Source of the DNA: Atherinomorus stipes
Taxonomy: Eukaryota > Chordata > Actinopteri > Atheriniformes > Atherinidae
DNA length: 64,000 nucleotides
Reading direction: 5' to 3'
Assembly: GCA_023101725.1 (NCBI GenBank)
Contig: JALJCO010003102.1
Location: 186,001 to 250,000 of the forward strand
Shown: positions 24,104 through 38,244 of the stretch, one piece after another
How the letters are laid out: every line of letters begins with the position of its first letter
How positions within the stretch are numbered: position 1 is the stretch's first letter
Position numbers and translations under genes: made by a program
Notes under the pieces: model-generated
Seen by the model: the letters and a program-made list of their open reading frames with translations, nothing else
Databases searched by the model: none
Told to the model about the DNA's origin: nothing

Positions 24104-24592
24104 AGCCCCGTTTCCACCCGCGGGTCTGGGTCAGGTCGGGCCGGGCCAGGCCGGATCGAGTGGGTTTGGGTACGGATGTGTTGATTTCACGCTGTGTCCC
24201 CACAGCAACCTGTACCCTTATTCTTGAGGCTGAGAATTAGCTGGACAGCGCTGCTACGTGATTGTGTGACATCATCGCCGTGTAACGCCGTTTAACCAAA
24301 ACACCGGCGCCACACGTGACAGAAACAGAAAGGAGTCACCCCGGCTTTGTTTTTACGCTGGGTCACGTGGGATGTGGCGGATTTTTCAATGAATCAGCTG
24401 ATTGCTGTGCATTAGCTCCACCTCTTTGGTCCAGATCGGTTAGATCAGTACCCCTACCGAAGGGTGCCAAAAAAGTAGGCCGGGTCGGGTCGGATATAAG
24501 GGTACCCGTCCCAGTTTTTATCTGTGGAGACGCAAAAAAACGTGGACCGATCCGGCCCGACCCGACCCAGACCCGCTGGTGGAAACGGGGCT
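24104..24592. mobile_element. GC-rich MITE with TTA target duplication
   Basis: 489 bases. Ends AGCCCCGTTTCCACC and GGTGGAAACGGGGCT are perfect inverted repeats, and similarity extends inward through CGGGTCTGGGTC/GACCCAGACCCG and GGTCGGG words. The flanks are TTA on both sides (24101-24103 and 24593-24595), the duplication typical of PIF/Harbinger elements. It starts only 68 bases downstream of the exon donor. The interior is notably CpG-rich compared with the intron. Confidence 0.75.
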
Positions 24593-24939
24593 TTAGTTTA
24601 CATGTGTTTCCTTTGGCCCAATCTCAGTCAATCTTTTGCCATCACCACTTAGCCCTACCATTTAAGCAGGTTGATGGCAAGGGCTTATGCACCCTTGTTG
24701 TAAAAATGGATGGGTTTAGTTGAATGATAGGGGTTCATAACTTTCAAAGGGAGATTTTTAGAGGAACACTTCAGAAGGAATGTTTAGAAAATTTTCACAT
24801 AATCACATGATTGAAAGTGGTAATGATAGTTCATTAATGTTCTCACATTACCTGTACATGTGTCTAACTTGGACCAAGCAACAAATTCTGGTGGAGAAAA
24901 GTGAGGCCAATGCGAAAGTGCCAAAATCTAAAGTTCACA

Positions 24940-25033
24940 CCTCATCCGCTAGGGACTGGCTCATAAAGAACTGGTGCTTAGTCTGGCTCTGGGTCCAAAC
25001 CAGCACTAAAACCAGCTTGGTGGAAAAAGGGCT
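24940..25033. mobile_element. Truncated relative of the TTA-type MITE
   Basis: Ends TTGGTGGAAAAAGGGCT followed by TTA, the same terminal layout as the 24104-24592 element. Inward words GGCTCTGGGTCC and CAGCACTAAAACC fit a variant arm. No matching left end was found, so it is probably a half element. Confidence 0.45.
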
Positions 25034-28000
25034 TTAGACTCCAATGTTTAAAAGGCCAGCTTCACAGCAGAAATAGACAAGTTTACAGCCTGGTTAAAAA
25101 AAAAAAAAAAAGTATAATCATGTCAACTTTACTTTCATGACAACTGTGTGTGTGGGTGAGTGTGTGTGTGTTTTTTTTTCTTTTCTTTTTTTAAAAATAA
25201 GTAATCCAATTTACATGTTATCTCAGTGTGACATCGTGCATAATTCGGGCCATGATATTTTGTTTGACAGGTCATAGTCTTGTCACCGCTAGCGCTGGTT
25301 GCTAGTGGCTAGCACAACCACAGTGTTAAGCCAGTTGACACCTCACCTTAGCCCTTTAGCGTCCATTAGCTCCAGGTTAGCTTGGTTAGCTCTAAACTAC
25401 GGGCACCTCAGAGTTTGATAGTTGTCAATCATCCACCCCCACACTCAAAGTCCCCCTCTCAACTCCAGCTTTGCCCATTTTTGTTTTTTCCGGGAGTGAT
25501 TAGATGTGTGACACTTCCAAGATGGACATGGTGGGACACCCACCGAGTTTTAGTTCAGCTATTCAGAAACCTACAGGTGACGTCACAGAGGCACTGTCCA
25601 CCTGTCTATGACTTGGAGATGTTAATTCAACAAATGTCCCCAATGTTATGTACACTAATTAGCATGTTGCTAATTACAACAGAATTTATTTCCCATCTAC
25701 TCTATGCCTACCATACGTTGACCATGGTACCACAGACTGAACTAATTTCCACCCATTTCTAATTTCTTTTATGTATTGTGAGATGTAAAAGGATACCTTT
25801 CCAAAGCTGTGGAATACAGTGTGACCAACTGATCCATCATGTGTAGCTGTGATAATTACTACACATAATCTATAGGTCTAAATTTCATTTGAACTTTAAG
25901 TTCTTAACAGAATAAATCAATCAAAACTTCTCTGGATTTCCAATTCAGTAAGTTTTAGAACATCACCAGCAAAAATCTCAAAATCTAAATTGCTGCCCTG
26001 TGCATAAAAAACTGTTGGTAACAGAAACAACTCAGTTAGGTAAACTTATATGTCAGTAACATCATCAGTAACATTATATGTGCATAAAAACACATTGCAG
26101 TTAGAATGCCATAAACTTTGGTTTTACTTTAGGACTGGGATTGGGCCTTTCCTTGCTGCTTGTTGCCCCCTTCCCAGAGCCATTGTATGTATGCATGTTT
26201 GTCCACGGTAGAGGACTATCTTGTATTCTGACTGGCATGTGTAGATTTCTACATACTGTGTAATTCAGCATTCAGCAGAAATCTTGAGTGGTAGCTCTGC
26301 TGTGCACCACATGTATGAATTATTTAACTGCAACAAAAGTACTGCTGTGGGGTCACAGTTATATTTTCAGAGTGAAGAAAACATCCTTCACCATGCAAGG
26401 GTTGCCACCACGTCACCACTGGAGGCTTATTGTAAACATTTGTGCAGATTATTAAAAATAAGATGAGAAAAAAAGGTTTTGGTAGTAGTAACACAGCTTC
26501 ATAGTAGTCATGTGTTGCAATCCCAGAAACATATTGCCACAAAATAACTTCACCCCCTTCCACAATGTGTCCTCTAGCCCCAGGTTGCCCTGCTCTGGTC
26601 CCTGTTGATTTGCTTATCTAAGCAGCAATTTGTTAGTGTGAGCTCAGAGCCAGAGCCTTGCAATGTCATGCTGCAAATTAGATATACCCCTTGACCATGT
26701 TTTCCACTCTATCTCAAGAGGTGGAAATTAGATTAACTGTTTCATTACCCCCCAATATAGCATAGGGTTGCAGGTCTAAACTGAGCTTGATACACAGAAT
26801 AAATAATGATTGAGTTCATTCACTTCCCCACTCATAAATCTTATTAAGTGAAAAATATCAGAGTTCAAGTTGATGCTTGAGCTAACAGAAAACAGTCATA
26901 TAGAGAAATATACACCGAGTGGCTTTTATTTTACTCTGTTAAAAAAAAGAAAACTGTTTGTGACTTCCCAATGAACATAAATCTACAACATTTTGTTATG
27001 GTAGACCAAACTGTAAGAAACACTGTCTTGCTAATTGTGTTCATTATCTGTCTAGTGCCCTCCTATCATCCACCCCCACATACTCACATGCACACACAAC
27101 CTCAAGCTCTCTCGTCAAGCTCTTTCTACTTGCTGTTCTACCCTGCCTAAGTTTCCATGGAAACAGGAGGTGGTCTCTCCCAGGACTAAGACAGCTACTG
27201 CATGATGCTGTGCTGAGGTTTGTGCTAATGACAATTCGGAGTAACTTTTCTTCCTTTTCTCAAGTCTACGGCATCAACACTTATGTACTGGAGTGTAAAG
27301 AGGACATAAAAGGTCTCTGGAATATGATGACTTCCCATGTGAGAGGAGCGACAAAATGGCTAAAATAGCAACAGACAGCATGGCAGGTTCACTCAGGGTT
27401 TTGTGTTAGAAAGCAGTTCTGAGATTTTCGCAGTGCTAGTTTATTTTTGCACCCTTTAATTTGGGTTAATTATGCCTTCCTCTGAAAGCTAAAGTCTTGC
27501 ATCTTGAGATTTAACTGAACTCAACAAAGCACTAATGTTTATGGTGTGTAATGATGTATACACTGCACCTTAAATGGAAGAAGTGGGGTTTTTGCCGTTC
27601 CTTTGTACTGAATAGGCCTCATGTGATTTTCTTTCCCTCAGGATGCATGTAACTTTAATGGTGCATTAAATAGCAGATTTGCCCAAATGGAATGATATGA
27701 AAACTTTTACAATAGCTTTTCTAAGTGGAGATTTATACATTTAAACAGTTTCCCCCCTTAATTTATTAGATAATTTGTATTTGAAGAAAAACTGAGCTAA
27801 GAACCTACATGAATATAACAACCTCCAACCAACTCATTGCTTTAAATGTCCTCTCCCATTCACAAGATTGCAGTATCCCAGCTAATGCATGCACATCTCA
27901 CTGCTCAATTCTTATACTTTTTAATATTTGATTGAATGAAAGTCAGTCTAAAACATAAGAAAAGAATTTACAAGTCCCTTGAGAGCATGAGTCATGGAAC

Positions 28001-31000
28001 ATATGGCCTGCTCAGCTTTTCATCTGTGTGTCAGATGTTACATTAATACACACCACCAAGCGCATCACTCACAACAAAAATGCAACACAACAGCCAGGCA
28101 TAATTATGTACAGCCTTGTCCTCCATGTGCAACGCTTCCTGCAGCTGTGACAATGGTGGATAATGATCCCTGCCCTATTTAGTTTAGTTGGCTCTTTCGA
28201 CAGGAAGCATGCTTGCAAATGGACTCTTGCTTTCAGAAAGCATCTTTTAACCTCAATGCATTAGAGACGCCAAGACACTCTTGCTTTCAAGTGAGGCTTC
28301 TGGGCTGGGGGTGCTGCAGGTCACTCATCAGCGACATTTCATGGACATTCCTTCTGGGGTACACACACCACCACTTCAAACACAAACATGCATGAGAAGT
28401 AAACGGATTCCTGCTTCCACACGCACATTCAGAACACATTCCCCATCCTCACAGCCAACTTACAAGCTTCTCTCTCTACAGAGAATCCAATCACATAGAG
28501 AGATTTGGCCGTATCGCCCTAACTGGATTGCAGTAATCCCCTGTCTAACATGTTTTGGGGATGTGTGAGTGGGGTTAGGGGACATCATGCCAAGTTGAGC
28601 CAGGCTGCTGATGCAGAAGGTGTGAGAGAGATTTGAGCTGTCGTTTGGACCCCTGTGTTCAGGTTTGATGATAAAGTACTACATGTGGGTCAGCCCATGG
28701 AGAAAGACAAGGAGAAACAGAAAGATGGTCAGTGTTTTGAGCTTGGTTGGAAAGCCGATCATCAATTTACATTGTTTATTTCTTTCTTCATCTTCACTTT
28801 CTTTGTTCTTACTATGCTATTTGCTGTTTCTGTCCTGTATCTGCTCTCTTATCTGTCATGGTAGACCCCTCTCAGCTTGTTTCTGCTTTCTTTATCACTA
28901 CATTCATCTTGTTTGGTATCTCCTCCTCCTTTTATGCTTAGTAGCATTTGCAAAGACACATTTGTTCCCTGCTCCTTCTGGCTATGAATAATGCTACAGA
29001 CATAGAAAGTCCTGCTGTGTGTGTGTTTCTCATGCTGCAAGCATGACGACGGCTCACATCCCCATAGCATTATGTACTTCCTTCTGACTTAACATAGTTT
29101 GATGGTGTTTACACACTTCCTTACAGGACTTTGACAAGTGAGCAGAGTACTCTGAGCAGATGCCTCAGAGATGATGACATCCTTCCTTTGTCTCCCACTT
29201 GCATCAGTTTAGACAGACATGCTTACTGTAGATTCACACTGTTCTTGTTTATGACTGTAATGAGACTTCCAGTAAGTATAGATACCCTAAGATTTAAAGG
29301 GGCCATTAGCTCTGATGGCCCGTTCAGTATTTACTTTGTTAATGTATTATTCACAATGTTCCAAACCACTTCCCATAGGATGAGATCTGTCAAAACTGAG
29401 TGTAGATGCTTCTTTCACAATTCTCGGTGACCATACGGACGTTCACATTCTTCGGCGTGGCACCTGCTCTACTCTGAGAAAAGTTTTCTCACTAATGAGT
29501 TTGATGTAGCGAGCTCGTTAAATATAACCTGAAGGGAGCTGTTCTGGCTGCGTGACGGGTGGCCCATGCCAAGTGTGCAAAGCTTGGAAGTCTCAACAGC
29601 TGTGGCTGGAGAGAGTAGGGGCAGTGGGTGGCGGCAGGAAAATGCTGGAACAGATGCCCGGGGCCAAGACCCTGAGAAGAGAGCTGGAACATGTTACCAT
29701 GCACCAGGTTAATCATTGTGCACTAGGTCCTTTGCTGTCTCTTCTTAGGCACTTTTGCAAGAAAGCTGACTCACCTTGACATGAAAGAACATTTATAACG
29801 GAAATTATTAGCCTATACACTGGTTTGTCATTTTGTGGACATAAATGACACAAACAGGGGTAAAAGAAAGGCTATTAATTGAAAAAAGAAATGAAGATAT
29901 TTATTATATCTATAATTAATTGTGATATGTACAACCATGCATGTTAATGGAAGTTGTAATGAAATGTGAAATGCCTCATTTAATATCTAATTTGTCTGTA
30001 AAATATGCCAGGAAGCTGCTGAAAATTCATGTGTGGCTCAAGGCTTGTTTCCAAACAAACACTTTGACTTGAGAAGTAACTTAAAGGCTATGCTCTTATC
30101 CCACATACGACCAGTTTGGACTCTTGCCATTTAACCTGAAGCAGTCAACTAATAGCTCATTCATATCTAGCATGACATGCATCTGCCACTCAAAATGTAA
30201 ATCATGACTTTGTGGCAATTGTGTTTTTCAGCATCCTTAGTCTGCCATTTCTCTGCCGCTCTCAGCTGCGAATCCTCAGCAGCATGGCATATAGATTACT
30301 GGACTAAGATGCGGGCAGTGGAGGCAGCCGCCATTAATTAAAGTCCACAATGGCTCCTGCACTGAGAGTAACAGATCCATATACAAATTAATCACCCAGT
30401 CTGAGTTTCACAGTTAGGGCTTCCTTTTCCACAGCTTTACAGTCCAGTCATGTCCTCTGTTGTTTACCGTGCTCCAGATCGAGAATTAAACCTGAATGAG
30501 AGTGATAAATCATGGTGCTGAAAACACACAAGCCCCCATTGCAGGTTTATGTGTTAGAGAGGCAAACAGAAGGAGAGACAGGGTGAAAAAACACAGCCTG
30601 CAGTCCGTTAATCAAGTTCAAAAAGATGGTTACGATTTAGCTTCCTTTTTTGTTGTTGTTTTTTTGGGTGAGGTGTGTATGTGTGACTGTAAGGGCTAAA
30701 ATGATTAAGGGGGCAACGATTTTTCTTTCCCTCTCCATTCCTTTTATGACCATTACTTTATAGATAAGGGAGATTTATTATGGGAAATCCATGGAAAATG
30801 GAAAGGATACTCCTTGGGATCCCAGATTAGGCTACTAATAGACTAGCTGCCCTGTGATTAATGTGTCTTATCAACAGTCATCAGTCATTCTAAATGAAGA
30901 AAATCCTTGCCCAGTCCAGATGTATAAACTTAATTAGGTAAATTTCTTCATCAAACCATTTTTTAAGTGGGTCTACTTTGCATGTTGTGTCTGTGGGAAA

Positions 31001-31135
31001 CACATGACTTATTAGCATCCAAAAACATCAGTAAAAACTTTAACATCTTTAACAACCTACAGTTAGTAAAAAGAAACAGGTGTGGAACTATCTTTATAAG
31101 AGTTATTTACCGTAATCATATTTATTTCTTTTTAG

Positions 31136-31519
31136 GTACCATCTCTATCAATACCCTCCGTACTGCCTACACAGCCCCTGGGGAAAGTGAGATCCTGGAC
31201 TTGGATGACAATCTTTACCTTGGGGGTCTGCCAGAGAACAAAATGGGGCTTGTGTTCCCCACTGAGGTGTGGACAGCACTGCTCAACTATGGCTACGTGG
31301 GCTGCATTCGAGATTTATTCATTGATGGACAGAGTAAGGATGTCCGACGCCTGGCGGAGGTCCAGAAAGCTGCTGGGGTCAAACCCTCGTGCTCCAAAGA
31401 GCTTCCCAAACAGTGCTTGAGCAACCCTTGCCAAAACAATGGGGTCTGCAGAGAAGGCTGGAACCGCTATGTTTGTGACTGCTCTGGGACTGGCTACCTG
31501 GGACGCTCCTGTGAAAGAG
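31136..31519 (+). CDS. nrxn1: Neurexin-1 exon: LNS3 end and EGF2
   Basis: 384-nt exon, phase 1 on both sides. The acceptor is TTTCTTTTTAG and the donor AGAG|GTATGA. It encodes (G)[20 protein letters not shown], then [20 protein letters not shown] and [20 protein letters not shown] of LNS3. EGF2 follows from [20 protein letters not shown] to GRSCE, with all six cysteines of an EGF fold. Differences from mammals are conservative (for example QNNGVCREG for KNNGMCRDG). The frame runs on to 31647 past the donor without meaning. Confidence 0.96.
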
Positions 31520-32959
31520 GTATGACTTTGTTCCAATCTAATTTTGTCTACTTATTTGTTATTCTGCTTTTAAATTGGGTCTTGAGGCTGAGAGATGTTG
31601 CATCCAGCGTCTCTTTAGGAGCACATTTTAACTCTCACACAAGGTGAAAGTGTTCTCATTCTGATCCAGAAAATGTTTCAATTATATCTACCCTAAATAT
31701 ATACAGTAATTCTTTGTCTATTGTGAACTTCTTTCAAGCTGAGGTTGAGCAGTGTTAACAGACAAAAGTTGTCCGGAGGTCTTTTTGTCTAACCTGAACA
31801 GAGCTGCTCTAAAGGAGCACAAAGCAACATCAGGCAATAAAGAAAGTGTGCTTGTGGAGATGGGTATCCACGAGAGGCAGACAGAATGAGTCAGGATACG
31901 TAGGACTGATGTTGGACCATGTTGAGTGGCAGGTGACTGATGCACCAGTGAGACACTGCTGGTCACGTCCACCATGCACACTAGCCTGTAAATTGGCTGT
32001 CTTCTGCTAACCATTTGCCTCATCAAACCATTCGCTCATGGTCAGACCTGGTGCAGAATACTTATCTGTGTCTCCTCTAGAGAAGAGAAATTGGAGAAGT
32101 GTGTGTCACACATTGAAATCTTAAAGCCCCATGTCTAAAGCTGGAGCAGACTTACCCCTGACCCTGCAGTAATTCATTTCATGGTAGGCAGAGATTCCAT
32201 TGGTGCTCATGGGGAAATTAAACAGTTTGCAAAGTTCTTCCGTGCTGTTTAATGCTGCAAGTGTTACGACTTTGACTCTATTACCGGGGTTTGTAAACCT
32301 CCTGCATTTTTCCTCATTTTTATGTGAATACATTTAAATTGGTTGTGGACTAAACTGAAAGACATCCGAAAATAAAACTTAATGGCATCCTCCACACATA
32401 GGCCAAAATGTAAGACACTTAGGAGTTTCACCCATATCCATGTATTTTTATGTTTTATTATTATTGCTATTTTTTTTTTATCACAAAAGCTATTTGGACT
32501 GAAATTAAAAACTTTGAGTTCTTCTCAATGATCACAATGATCACAATGATTTTCCTTTGCTTTTTCTATTGTGTGCTCTTCTTAAAAAACTTTGTTTTCA
32601 TAAGGGAATTTTCTGGCTAATGTTTGCTTTAAATGTCCAAGCGAGCGAATATTACCTCTAAGCAGGTGGTATCAGGATAATGCCTACTTTGGGGGCTTTT
32701 CCCCCATTTTCCTTGCATTTCTTTTAATACATGAGCTGCATTTGCACAAAGTAGGACTGTAACCATTGTGCAGAATTGGCTTTAAACTCTACAATAAGTG
32801 AAGTAGAGTCAAATGCATGTTCTGAGTTTGTAATATCATGGACAAATGTTTAAACCGTGAAGCCAAACGTTAATAATTACATCAGCTTGTAAATAAAATT
32901 AGGTCTCAATCAAAGATCACTGAAAAATGATCAGCGCTCTTTCCTTGCAGACACTCTAA

Positions 32960-33107
32960 TTAACAGATCTCAGATCAGCTTTCATGAGCCGCACAGGCAA
33001 ACTGAGCCGGGTTTATTTTGATCAAAGCAAACTGCTTAGATGTGAAATCACAAATCATGTTTGGTCACATTCAAGCTCACGTTAAATGGTAAATATTACA
33101 TCATCAT
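32960..33107 (+). repeat. Diverged dispersed segment, copy 1
   Basis: Shares ordered blocks with 59122-59279: ACAGATCTCAGATCAGCT, GGGTTTATTTT, AAACTGCTTA(G/A)ATGT, GTCAC(A/C)TT(C/T)AAGCT and ACATCAT. Spacing is similar and sequence between blocks differs. It may be an old dispersed element or duplicated regulatory DNA. Confidence 0.6.
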
Positions 33108-36100
33108 AGTGGAAATGTCCCTCAGTTATTCAGTAGACTGGCAGAGTGTGAGCAGCAGCTAAGCAAGTGACTCAAGTCTTTTAGAGTATTGAGATCCATG
33201 ATTATCTGATATTAGAGATGATGATGCACATCACATCATGATTCTGTTACTGCAGCTCTGCACAAAATTAACCAACAAAGCAGTAATTGACTGTATTACT
33301 CCAGAGTTGATGTGGTGCCCTTGGATCTTCGCCATGCACTGCTGACTCTGCTGGTGGGTTGCCAGGTCTGCAGTGGTACCACATTTTTACCACCACTCCT
33401 TAAAGATAAATTCAGTTTTCCTTGCTGTTGTTGTTATTCTAGAGTTTGAGAAAGTTCTAGAAATGGTGGCATCCCGGGAAAATGTGTTTTATTGATGAAA
33501 CATTTAGAAGAGCAGCACAGTAGGCCCATTTATTTTAGGGGGAGGCCGCCTTTGGCACATATTTAAGCTTGCTGTGCCACAAATTTTAAATTTGATACTG
33601 ACCATAAAAGAAAATCTTTTAAGTAAATGTCTGACACATAATTTGCTTTACTCAGACAATTCTGTCAAGATCTTTTTGCTTATTGCTTGTTTTGATTTGT
33701 GTTTTTGTGGTTACCATGACAGCTATCTTTTATGAAGTAAGGAGCACAAAGAAATGATCTTTCTTACTTTTATTTAGCTTTTTGTCATGAAACTAAACCT
33801 AGTAATCCAAATCTTTTATTAAACTAAAGGACTGACATGTTTGTGTCTGTGTGACTGCAAATTTAGCATCGTCTTGCTTTTCTACATACTTAACTGGTCT
33901 TTTCAAGCAAAAGATTGCACTTTTACGTAATTGACTGAAACCCGGTTTATTTAAAACCCACAGCCACTTGCATGTTAATATGGTCTCCTCTCAGGCGGTT
34001 ATTCAAAAAATTTGAACTTGATGCTTATTTACATAATCGCACTGAGTGAATAAATATGCTGGATGTAAAGTGCATTCAGTAAAGGGAATTTCAGCATTAA
34101 CTTGAAGTATATTAATAGCCCTGGAGAACACAGCGGAGATATGAATTGTTATCTTTTAGCAGCATATCCAATCTCGAGTCATGACATCTCAACAGCATAA
34201 TAACAGCAATTGAGTGAAAAAAAAGAGCAAATTGTATGCATAATCAAGGCAAATGTCAAAAAGAGCGCGGTCATGTGACACCATTATCACAGTGTGACAC
34301 ATCTGTACAGGAACAACAGCAGGAACTGGTGCTGTCATCTGAAAAAAAATTAACTCAAGTTGGAATGTATCACATCTCACACACCAAAAGAGCTCCTCGT
34401 GTGTTGTCATTGCTCTGTGCTCTTCACTTTATGGGACATTATGAGGATGTGAGCGGCTGGTGGTCAAGATGTTATTGAATGCTGACACAAATTGACTGAG
34501 TTGGTAGAAGTACACAATGTGCATCTTAAAGCAACAGTATATTAGAGAGGAATGCTGTTTATTCAGTCTTGAGACAAATCTCAGGAGACAAAAACCTCAA
34601 ATAATGTGTGAATAAAGCAGATTATTTTCAGCACTGATGAATATGTCAGTTAGACCTTTCTAAGCTGTTTTGACTTTAAACATGTGCATTTTCACAGTAG
34701 CTAATGAGTTGACAGGAATTAGGGTATACTACATCAAGGAGGTGGAGTGGAGAAGGGATACAGATTGTTTCTCTTCAGGAAGATAATCACTTATGCAAAC
34801 AGTGTTCTTGGATTTGGAGAGGATATAATCCACGCTGACTTTCTCTTGGAAACAATAGCAGAAAAGGCATGGCTCTGTGACTGAAAGAGCTCTCTAATTA
34901 AGACCTCCAAAACATCCCACCACTGCGACCTCCTGTCCTGCCTTCAAACACTTGAGTGTCTTCTGACGTCTCAGCTTGTCTGTCCAACTCTCTTTCTCTT
35001 GCCGTCTCTGCTTCTTGTGTATGAGACTGGCACTAGTGAGAGTGTGAGTGGGAGCAGTGGTACGGATGGGCCCTGGCGGGCTGCCAGCTGTTTTGATGGC
35101 TCCAGATTGCCTCTGCGCTGGTAGGCTGAAGCAGGCACCAGCAGGCTGAGGAGCTGTCAAAAGAATTACCCCAGCTCTCACTTATCCATGCATGGTGTAC
35201 CACCCGGTGGCTAAATACAGCTACTACATATGGTAGAGGAGGAGGTCGACGACGAGTGGGAGAAACAGGAGGTGGAGTTTCAGAAAAGAACCATGGAGCT
35301 ACTCGCCCTATTTTGAGACATTTTAATTAAGCAGACAAAGCAATTTTCCCCCTTGCATCCCAAATGTCTTCCCCTTCATTGTTCCTCCAATTGCTAATTG
35401 GCCCAAATATTAGTCTTGCTGTGTGAGGCTAAAGCAGCCTCCCAGATGGTGTAGTAGGTGGATTGCAGCACATGCACATATTCCCTAATGAGATATATGA
35501 CATGCTGGATGCCTGCACTGACAGCATCTGTCTCATATCGCAGGGACGAGGGGGCTCCAGATGAGTGTTTACTTACTCATACCTGCTATGATGAATAAAG
35601 ATAGATGCAGAGGATCAATACAGATAGATACACAAGTGTGCTCACAGTTAACCACATGTGCCAGACATGCACATAAAACCTGCTAGCATCTGCACTTGTA
35701 AGCAGACACTTTACACAGTGCTCTTACGTGCTCAGCAGTGGCATTATTAGAGTAAAATCTCTATCTTGTCGAATGGCTTGCTTGAAAACGTTGAGTCGAG
35801 AATATTTAAATCGTTATGTAAATCGGTTTAGCAACAGAAAAACAGTTTCTTTCAGCAAATTTGTTGCTTCTCGGAGCATAAAGCTATTTGCCATTGATCC
35901 AAAGCAAAAGCCAAAGGGTATGAAGAATGTATGTCCGTAACAGAAAATATGGCTGAGTTTTAGCATCAAAACACATTTTACCCTTGCCCTTTTGTTAGCA
36001 CATTGTGTGTTAGTCACCACTCACCGCACTTACAGTCGCAAATTAGAGAGAACTGGTTGTCCCATGCCCTTAAGCAATGAACACAGATGCATCAAAAATT

Positions 36101-37427
36101 GGTTGAAAAAACTGAAAATGTGGCTTCAAGAGGGTTGATTTCAAAACACATGCTGTGATTTCGCTTTTAACAATCAGATTTGTTAAAAATTTGTAAATCT
36201 AAGCAAACATTCAATTAAGTTTCACATTATTTTTCAAGGTCTGTATTAAAAGAGTAGATTAGAGCTTTGCATGTCTCTCTTCTGCTTCTGAAAATAGTTC
36301 CCGCTGACAGACTTTGATAGCACTGCAAAGACTGAAGATTAACTTGTAAATCATTAAGCTAAGTTGGAATTCTCTTTTAGTCTCTTCATTGGGCTGAAAA
36401 GCCTAATGTAAGCATACTAAATCGTTACTGTCTTGGCTGGCACTTATGCATTCCTGACAGCACAAGCTCATGCTGCATATTCCATCATTCTGAACTGATC
36501 TATTTTCTATTTTTGCTCTCATTTTGTAGCTCAAATGAATTTGCTGTATGGTCACAGAGCAGCAGATGTGAAGTGGGCCATGATGTTGCTACCTCTTTCT
36601 GTAGAGCGAGGAAATAGGTTTCCTATCTGTAAAAATCCACTCACCTCCCAGGTTGTTTTCACACTTTTAATAGCTAGTGAGTCTATTTCTTGGACTTTGT
36701 ATGCTTAGATTTTCAAGTAAGGCTGCAGTGAAGAAGACATGAGCTGCCTTGAATTATGTATGATATCTCCAAGCCATTTCTTCCTGTTTATTATGGCTGT
36801 CAAACATATATTTTCCAAAGGCCTTTGGCAGTTGTTTTCCAGCAAATTTTGAATTAGTTTGAGCTTGGTACCCTGGTACTGTGGGACATCAAAATCCTGT
36901 GACATGCAGCTGACAGCTCTCCCTTCCTACAGAGCTTGCTCTCCTTGGGGGAGAATGGAAGATGAACTGCGTGCTTCCTTGCCTTTACCCCATCCTCCTT
37001 TGTTAGTACCACAGTCTTATTTCTTACTTCTCTGAACTATGCCACTCTCCCCAATTAGTCCTTCATTAGAAATCTGAAAATAATGTTGCCATGTATTTTA
37101 TAAGACAGAAAATAAATGTTTGATGTACTTCTGTGTGCCCCATCACCCCAATGACAGTTGCCTGTTATGTTGGCACAGACAGAAGCTCCAGCTTCAGCCC
37201 TCTTAATTTATTTTGATATTGAATATGGAGATGTCATTTAGAATAACCGGGCTTCCACAATTGGATTTTTGACAGGTGCTCACTTTGCAGCAAGTAATAA
37301 TTCCATTGCATGTCATTTTCCATATTTTCATATATCTTTCTGCTGTATACATCTACACACAAACACATATATTACATAAATATATATACACTAAAACGCA
37401 AAAGTTTGGGATTACTTATTTACATAT

Positions 37428-37885
37428 ACAGATGTGGACAAAATTTTTGGTACTCCTCAGTTAATGAAAGGAAAACTCCCAATGGTCACAGATATAACTT
37501 GAATCTAACAAAAGTAATAATAAATAAAAATTCTATGAAAATTAACCAAGAAAAGTCAGACATTGCTTTTTAATCATGCTTCAACAGAACTATTAAAAAT
37601 AAATCATGAAAAAGACCTGGACAAAAAAAAGTACCCTTAGAAAAGACTGAAAATAATGTGATCAAAGGGACAAATTTAATGAAGGTTTGTCCATTAATTA
37701 GCATCATAGGTGTCTACAGTCTTGTAATCAGCCAGTGGGCCAATATATAGGGCAAAGGTAGTCACCGGGCTGTTTGGTGACATGGTGTGTACCACACTCA
37801 GCAGAGACCAGAGGACACGAAGAAGAGAGTTGTGTCAGGAGATGAGAAAGAAGATTATAGACAAGCATGTTAAATGTAAAGGCTA
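37428..37885 (+). mobile_element. Truncated Tc1-like element, 5' part
   Basis: Begins GATGTGGACAAAATTTTTGG then TACTCCTC, a known fish Tc1-like end. It continues through the typical leader with CAATGGTCACAGATATAACT and a region ending AGAAGATTATAGACAAGCA, which corresponds to the start of a transposase frame. It breaks off there, with no right terminus and no intact transposase. Confidence 0.65.
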
Positions 37886-38161
37886 AAGGTAATATAGGTA
37901 ATAAGTAATAATTAATTATAATTTTATGAAAAACACAGCATTGGTTTTGAACTTAAACAGAAATAGTAAAAGCAAACAAATAAGAAATAAAACACCGAGC
38001 ATGATGGAGCCCCAAAACAACTTTTTTGGGGAGCGAGCAACTCTTTGAGGCGATCACATCAATCAAGTATTTTCTGGAACATTTAATCAGACTTCTGTAC
38101 CTGCTAACAGGTACTTTGGGACACTTCATTAGCAAAGTGCTTGAATTTGTCTAGGACAGTT

Positions 38162-38212
38162 TTTTTTTTTTTTTTTTTTTGGTTGAAAGGAATAATCATG
38201 AAAAAAAAAAAA
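38162..38212. repeat. Poly-T and poly-A runs
   Basis: A run of about 20 T is followed about 20 bases later by a run of 13 A. It lies upstream of the SINE and could be the tail of an antisense retroposon. Confidence 0.7.
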
Positions 38213-38244
38213 ACACAATATCTTGTTTCACCAAATAATGATTT

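Larger units (their letters stand above)
24036..31135 (+). other. nrxn1: 7.1-kb intron within LNS3
   Basis: A GC-rich MITE with TTA duplications lies at 24104-24592. A half of a related element ends at 25033. A GT/poly-T tract lies at 25145-25190. From 25200 to 31130 I recognise no coding exon or clear repeat boundaries. The segment around 30240-30480 is non-repetitive with CCATTAATTAAAG-type homeodomain-like words and could be conserved non-coding sequence, but that cannot be judged from one genome. Confidence 0.8.

Noticed and set aside
23590..24203. Open frames on the opposite strand and in other frames over the LNS2/LNS3 exon
   Set aside because: Shadows of the real exon, whose frame alone matches neurexin.
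30240..30480. Possible conserved non-coding enhancer with homeodomain-like TAATTA words
   Set aside because: TAATTA-type words are common in AT-rich DNA and conservation cannot be judged from one sequence.
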